Source of the DNA: Legionellaceae bacterium
GTDB lineage: Bacteria; Pseudomonadota; Gammaproteobacteria; Legionellales; Legionellaceae
Direction: 5' to 3'
Length of the DNA stretch: 64,000 bases
NCBI GenBank assembly: GCA_029210085.1
Contig: JARGPP010000002.1
Location: forward strand, 44,972-108,971
Within the stretch, counting starts at the first letter, position 1, and each line of letters starts with the position of its first letter. A program made the translations under genes and the position numbers. Below the pieces are notes generated by a model that saw only the letters and a list, made by a program, of their open reading frames with translations, did no database searches and had not been told where the DNA came from. Below, one piece after another: positions 61,367 to 64,000 of this stretch.

Positions 61367-61861
61367 TCAATCAGAGGCTATTGGATTTTCTGCCATAAAT
61401 ACTTTAAGCATAAAACCTTTGATGGTATGCCTCAGTTCTATAGGTTCGGATTTATTTTTGATTAAATGCGGGTAGGGTAAGTCTTGAAAGAGCTGTTGAT
61501 ACTTTCCTTTATCAAAATTTGTCTGAAACAAATCAAATGTACTCGGTACAATCCCAAGACCCTGTTTTTTTTGGTACGTTTGAAAAATATTGCCTGGAAT
61601 TTCTTTGGCTAAATATTGCCGAATTAAATATCGACCATGCCCATCATAGCGTTTTTGTTGCGTGGGTAAACGAACCATAAACTCTAATAACTTTGGGTAC
61701 AATAAGGGATAGCGATATTCAAATCCTAGTTTTTTGCTGATCACACTGCTGTCTTCAATGCGCATACGCACCTCATGGCTCTCATGGCCTTCGATCAGTG
61801 CACATTCAGCTTCACGTGAGCTACGACAATACATATATTCATAGGGGTGGGCAAAAGGCAT
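61367..61861 (-). pseudogene. 3' fragment of an asparagine synthase-like gene, cut by an IS element
   Basis: Encodes about 164 C-terminal residues of the ATP-dependent amidotransferase domain of asparagine synthase (AsnB) family enzymes: EDSSVISKKLGFEYRYPLL, LPTQQKRYDGHGRYLIRQYL and KKQGLGIVPSTFDLF. Family members are about 600 residues, so the glutaminase and most of the synthetase domain are missing. Upstream, the reading frame runs directly into the right end of the ISAs1-type element (61867-61882), showing that the insertion split the gene. The ATG at 61861 is internal and need not be used. The N-terminal part may lie beyond 64000. Confidence 0.85.
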
Positions 61862-61866
61862 CTTAT

Positions 61867-61882
61867 CAGGGCAAACGCATGA
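61867..61882 (-). repeat. Terminal sequence of the ISAs1-family element
   Basis: CAGGGCAAACGCATGA follows the transposase stop after a few bases and abuts the asparagine-synthase fragment. TGCGTTTGCCCTG-type ends are usual in this family, but the other end is outside the window, so the inverted repeat is unconfirmed. Confidence 0.5.
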
Positions 61883-61886
61883 GTGC

Positions 61887-62096
61887 TCAAAAAATATTAT
61901 TTAGCACTTTCTGCGCATACTCAGCTTGAAGCGTTGCCTTGAAGCGCTTAGCTTTCACGCCTTTTTTACACGTTTTTTCTTTACGTAATGCATTCATCAC
62001 CACGTGCCTAAATACAGCCATATTTTCAGGAGCATTATCACGGCGAACCCTGGATTCATCCTCTCTGAAAGTCACATCAAGAACCCAGTGAAGCTG
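61887..62096 (-). pseudogene. ISAs1-family transposase, C-terminal exon (interrupted by intron)
   Basis: The reading frame ends at TGA 61887 and runs back to the intron boundary. It encodes QLHWVLDVTFREDESRVRR, the conserved LHWxLDVxFxED segment with the catalytic glutamate/aspartate region, followed by APENMAVFRHVVMNALRK and KAKRFKATLQAEYAQKVL. These are hallmarks of the ISAs1 (H-repeat-associated) family. The N-terminal part lies upstream on this strand, beyond the intron and past 64000. It cannot make protein unless the intron is spliced out. Confidence 0.85.
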
Positions 62097-62100
62097 ATGG

Positions 62101-62137
62101 TGAGTAAACCGGCGGAACTTCCCCGCCAGTTTCTCGC
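62101..62137 (-). ncRNA. Group II intron domain VI
   Basis: RNA folds as GAG-AAAC-UGGCGG paired with CCGCCG-GUUU-(A)-CUC, closed by a GGAAGUU loop. The single unpaired A (complement of 62105) between GUUU and CUC is the lariat branch point expected for this domain. Confidence 0.7.
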
Positions 62138-62172
62138 AGAACGGAACGTGAACCTCTCAATTCATTCCGCTC
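62138..62172 (-). ncRNA. Group II intron domain V
   Basis: This 35-nt segment starts GAGCGGAA and ends CGUUCCGUUCU, with a GAGA-type tetraloop in UUGAGAGGUUC. It has the AGC catalytic triad in GAGC and a CA-type bulge opposite. This matches the conserved catalytic hairpin of group II introns and lies 3 nt after the RT stop codon. Confidence 0.85.
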
Positions 62173-62175
62173 CCA

Positions 62176-63426
62176 TCAAGCAAACGCACCTTGCATACCC
62201 GATCGCCAATGTGCAAATAAGTAGGGTTGTTTCTTCGAGATCTTTTCCAAGAATTTCGATGCCCATACCTTCCTATTTCTAAGGCGCTTATATTTTCTTA
62301 CCGCCCAAGCAATGAGTGTTTTATTAAAGTGACGCCATACTGGATACATCGCCGACCGTTGATATCGCCCGTAATAATACAACCAACCGTTTAATACGGG
62401 ATTGTATCTTTTAGCAATATCATTGAGACTTAAATCCGTACGGTTTCGCCAATTAAATTTCCGAGTCGTCGCTCGCATTGACTTCTGCGCTGCTTTGCTG
62501 ACTGCTGGGGTAAAGCTAACAAACATGCTATTACGCTTGCTATTCTTCACTGTTCGCGGTCTGAAGGTGTACCCCAAGAAATCAAATGAAGTATTGTGAT
62601 ACTTTCCTTTTCGGCTTCCATCTTTGCAATAAACAATCTTTGTTTTATCAGGATGTAACTGTAGTTCACACGCCTCAAAACGTACCGTTAACTCGCGTAG
62701 TAGCTGCTGAGCTTGCGCTTCCGTTCTGCAGTGCACAAGACCATCATCGGCGTAACGACACCATGGTACGTCTTGATGATTCTTTTGCATCCATTTATCA
62801 AATACATAATGTAAAAATAAATTACTGAGCACAGGGCTGATTACACCACCTTGCGGTGTTCCTTTCGTCCTTGAAATTTCACTGCCATCAGGCAGTTGCA
62901 TCGGTGCTTTCAACCATCGCTCAATATACAGCAGCACCCAACTATTGTGAGTATGTTTCTTAACTGCTTTCATTAACAATTCCCAAGATATGTTGTCAAA
63001 TAGCCCTTTAATGTCGAACTCTAGAATCCAGTTATATTGCCAACAACGCTCTCGCGTAATACCTACCGCATCCAGCGCTGATTTGTGTGGTCTGTAACCG
63101 TAAGAATCCGACAAAAAGTAAGGCTCCACTTCTGGTTCAAATACCAATTTCACAACCATCTGTGCTATTCGATCACTAACCGTAGGAATTCCCAATAAAC
63201 GAGTACCCCCTGATTTCTTTGGAATCGCTACCGCTTTGACCGCAGGTGGAAGATAGCAACCTGAAGACATCCTATTCCATAGTTTATACAGATTGTTCTT
63301 GAGATCTTTTACAAAATCCTCTAACAATTCCTCATCAACACCCGCTGCTCCAGCATTGGCTTTTACACGCTCATAGGCTTGCACTACCAGTTGCTTTGGT
63401 ATGTTAAATGGTTTTGTCTTTTCCAA
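62176..63426 (-). CDS. Group II intron reverse transcriptase/maturase
   Basis: Multifunctional protein of 416 residues that splices the intron and copies it into DNA. It starts at a TTG (63426) preceded by AGGAGGAAATA. RT motifs run from VKANAGAAGVDE (RT0/1) through LLGIPTVSDRIAQ, FDIKGLFDNI, SRTKGTPQGGVISPVLSNL to the catalytic CRYADDG (Tyr225-Asp228). The maturase X domain (about 310-400) ends with RRKVWASKF-like sequence and HWRSGM. No HNH endonuclease domain follows, so insertion would use RT-priming by nascent strands, as in endonuclease-less classes. The gene is intact. Confidence 0.96.
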   Translation of the reverse strand: MEKTKPFNIPKQLVVQAYERVKANAGAAGVDEELLEDFVKDLKNNLYKLWNRMSSGCYLPPAVKAVAIPKKSGGTRLLGIPTVSDRIAQMVVKLVFEPEVEPYFLSDSYGYRPHKSALDAVGITRERCWQYNWILEFDIKGLFDNISWELLMKAVKKHTHNSWVLLYIERWLKAPMQLPDGSEISRTKGTPQGGVISPVLSNLFLHYVFDKWMQKNHQDVPWCRYADDGLVHCRTEAQAQQLLRELTVRFEACELQLHPDKTKIVYCKDGSRKGKYHNTSFDFLGYTFRPRTVKNSKRNSMFVSFTPAVSKAAQKSMRATTRKFNWRNRTDLSLNDIAKRYNPVLNGWLYYYGRYQRSAMYPVWRHFNKTLIAWAVRKYKRLRNRKVWASKFLEKISKKQPYLFAHWRSGMQGAFA

Positions 63427-63995
63427 TATTTCCTCCTGAAAAAAAAATTCTCAGTTGAATATTAAATCCGACTGCCTGACGCAACCCCTTCGCTCCACAA
63501 TCATTACAACTGCTTCATCACTACTACGAGTTGCTCCGCCCCAGTGCTTTACATCGGTACTCTCATCCTTATGGTTGCATCCACTTGGATTTCTCCCTTA
63601 ACATTAAGACGACTGGTTCCCGCAGTTCCCTGTAAAAGCCCAGATCAGACTCACGCCATCTATACGCCGGACACCGCTCACACAATCACCAGACACCCTG
63701 TGAGCTTATCCCAAGGTATGGAAACGCCCTTGGTTTTGATGTCAATTCTCTGGATTACGACGCGTCAACAATGATTCAGGTTTATTCGTCTTTCTGATCC
63801 ATACCTGCCGGGTTAACACCCGCACTTTACTTCAACGCTTATGACCATCACTCTTAATGACAGCCACTTGAAGTGGTTTGAAGCCCGCTTCTGGAAGCCG
63901 ACTCCGAAGGGCCTACCTTCATCTTCTACAGAGCTTAAGCACAAGCCCTCAGTTCATAGAAATCATGAACTTCTTTCTCGTGCGCCTGCGGCGCA
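63427..63995 (-). ncRNA. Group II intron domains I-III region (no gene)
   Basis: 570 bp between the RT start and the intron 5' end, GC-richer than the surroundings and without credible coding potential; the 76-codon frame at 63544-63774 on the opposite strand is a shadow. It should contain the exon-binding sites EBS1/2, but their targets (IBS) are outside the window. Confidence 0.6.
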
Positions 63996-64000
63996 CTTTC

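Larger units (their letters stand above)
62097..63996 (-). mobile_element. Group II intron within the ISAs1-type transposase gene
   Basis: A retroelement of about 1.9 kb. The 5' end reads GTGCGCC (63996 downward), matching the GUGCG consensus, with a nearby hairpin GTGCGCC/GGCGCAC. Domains I-III occupy 63427-63996 without a gene, and the RT/maturase ORF lies in domain IV. Domain V (62138-62172) and domain VI with a bulged branch-point A at 62105 follow. The 3' end is placed at 62097, eight nucleotides after that A, with final AU as expected for the AY rule; 62100 is an alternative. Only 4 nt of the 5' exon (GAAA) lie in the window. Confidence 0.88.

Noticed and set aside
63544..63774. 76-codon plus-strand ORF in the intron
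   Set aside because: It lies antisense to structured intron RNA (domains I-III) and has no coding character.
57850..64000. Direct repeat of the tRNA-Phe 3' end as an attachment site
   Set aside because: Searched by eye downstream of the tRNA; no second copy of TTCGATTCCAGGTCTGG is in the window.

Overview
The window is AT-rich bacterial chromosome with a gammaproteobacterial gene set: DnaE, LpxB, Fis, CsrA, a BarA/GacS/LetS-type hybrid kinase, a GspC-like type II secretion subunit, YggX beside tRNA-Phe, and a Pseudomonas-type HPRT. Together with several long, helix-rich orphan proteins of the kind common in intracellular gammaproteobacteria, this suggests a Legionella/Coxiella-like organism (Legionellales). 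That placement is inference: no 16S gene and no Dot/Icm secretion gene lies in the window.

Layout. 1-10.7 kb: the end of a FAD disulfide oxidoreductase gene, dnaE, an orphan basic protein, a Yej-like peptide ABC transporter (binding protein and two permeases, stop/start overlaps, no ATPase), then two tiny lipoproteins. 10.7-14.9 kb: UspA and a tandem array of three paralogous orphan genes sharing a C-terminal domain. 15-17.5 kb: a Gfo/Idh oxidoreductase (probable GnnA) overlapping lpxB, then fis. 17.6-30.4 kb: a PAS-GGDEF cyclase, a beta-oxidation pair, a YafK-type transpeptidase, a membrane orphan protein, hpt, a YafS-like methyltransferase, a thioredoxin-like gene with adk, an exonuclease, a frameshifted relic and a lytic transglycosylase-like lipoprotein. 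30.4-43.1 kb: another orphan protein, coaX-gltX, the BarA-type kinase, phosphofructokinase, rpsT, asmA-mutY, a Sel1-repeat lipoprotein and a GspC-like protein. 43.2-53.8 kb: a sulfur amino acid and lysine/DAP block (metB/C-like, dapD, dapE, cysteine synthase/CBS-like), a lipA-PAP2-tilS-accA cluster, and sfp-like, birA and csrA. 53.8-57.9 kb: cell-envelope genes (WecA/MraY-like transferase, chagasin-like inhibitor, His/Cys-rich membrane protein, GT2, polysaccharide deacetylase), yggX and tRNA-Phe.

57.9-64 kb is accessory DNA beginning at tRNA-Phe: a coding relic, a 1046-residue coiled-coil protein with internal repeats, and a nested set of mobile elements. An asparagine-synthase-like gene is cut by an ISAs1-family element, whose transposase gene is itself interrupted by a group II intron. 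The intron has an RT/maturase gene, visible domains V and VI, and a 5' end only 4 nt from the window edge.

The most unusual items are the nested mobile elements, the three-gene paralog array with a 65-nt identical tract, a 129-bp inverted-repeat element that supplies the stop codons of both mutY and its convergent neighbour, a peptide-binding protein with a C-terminal membrane anchor, and the orphan helical proteins that could be secreted effectors.
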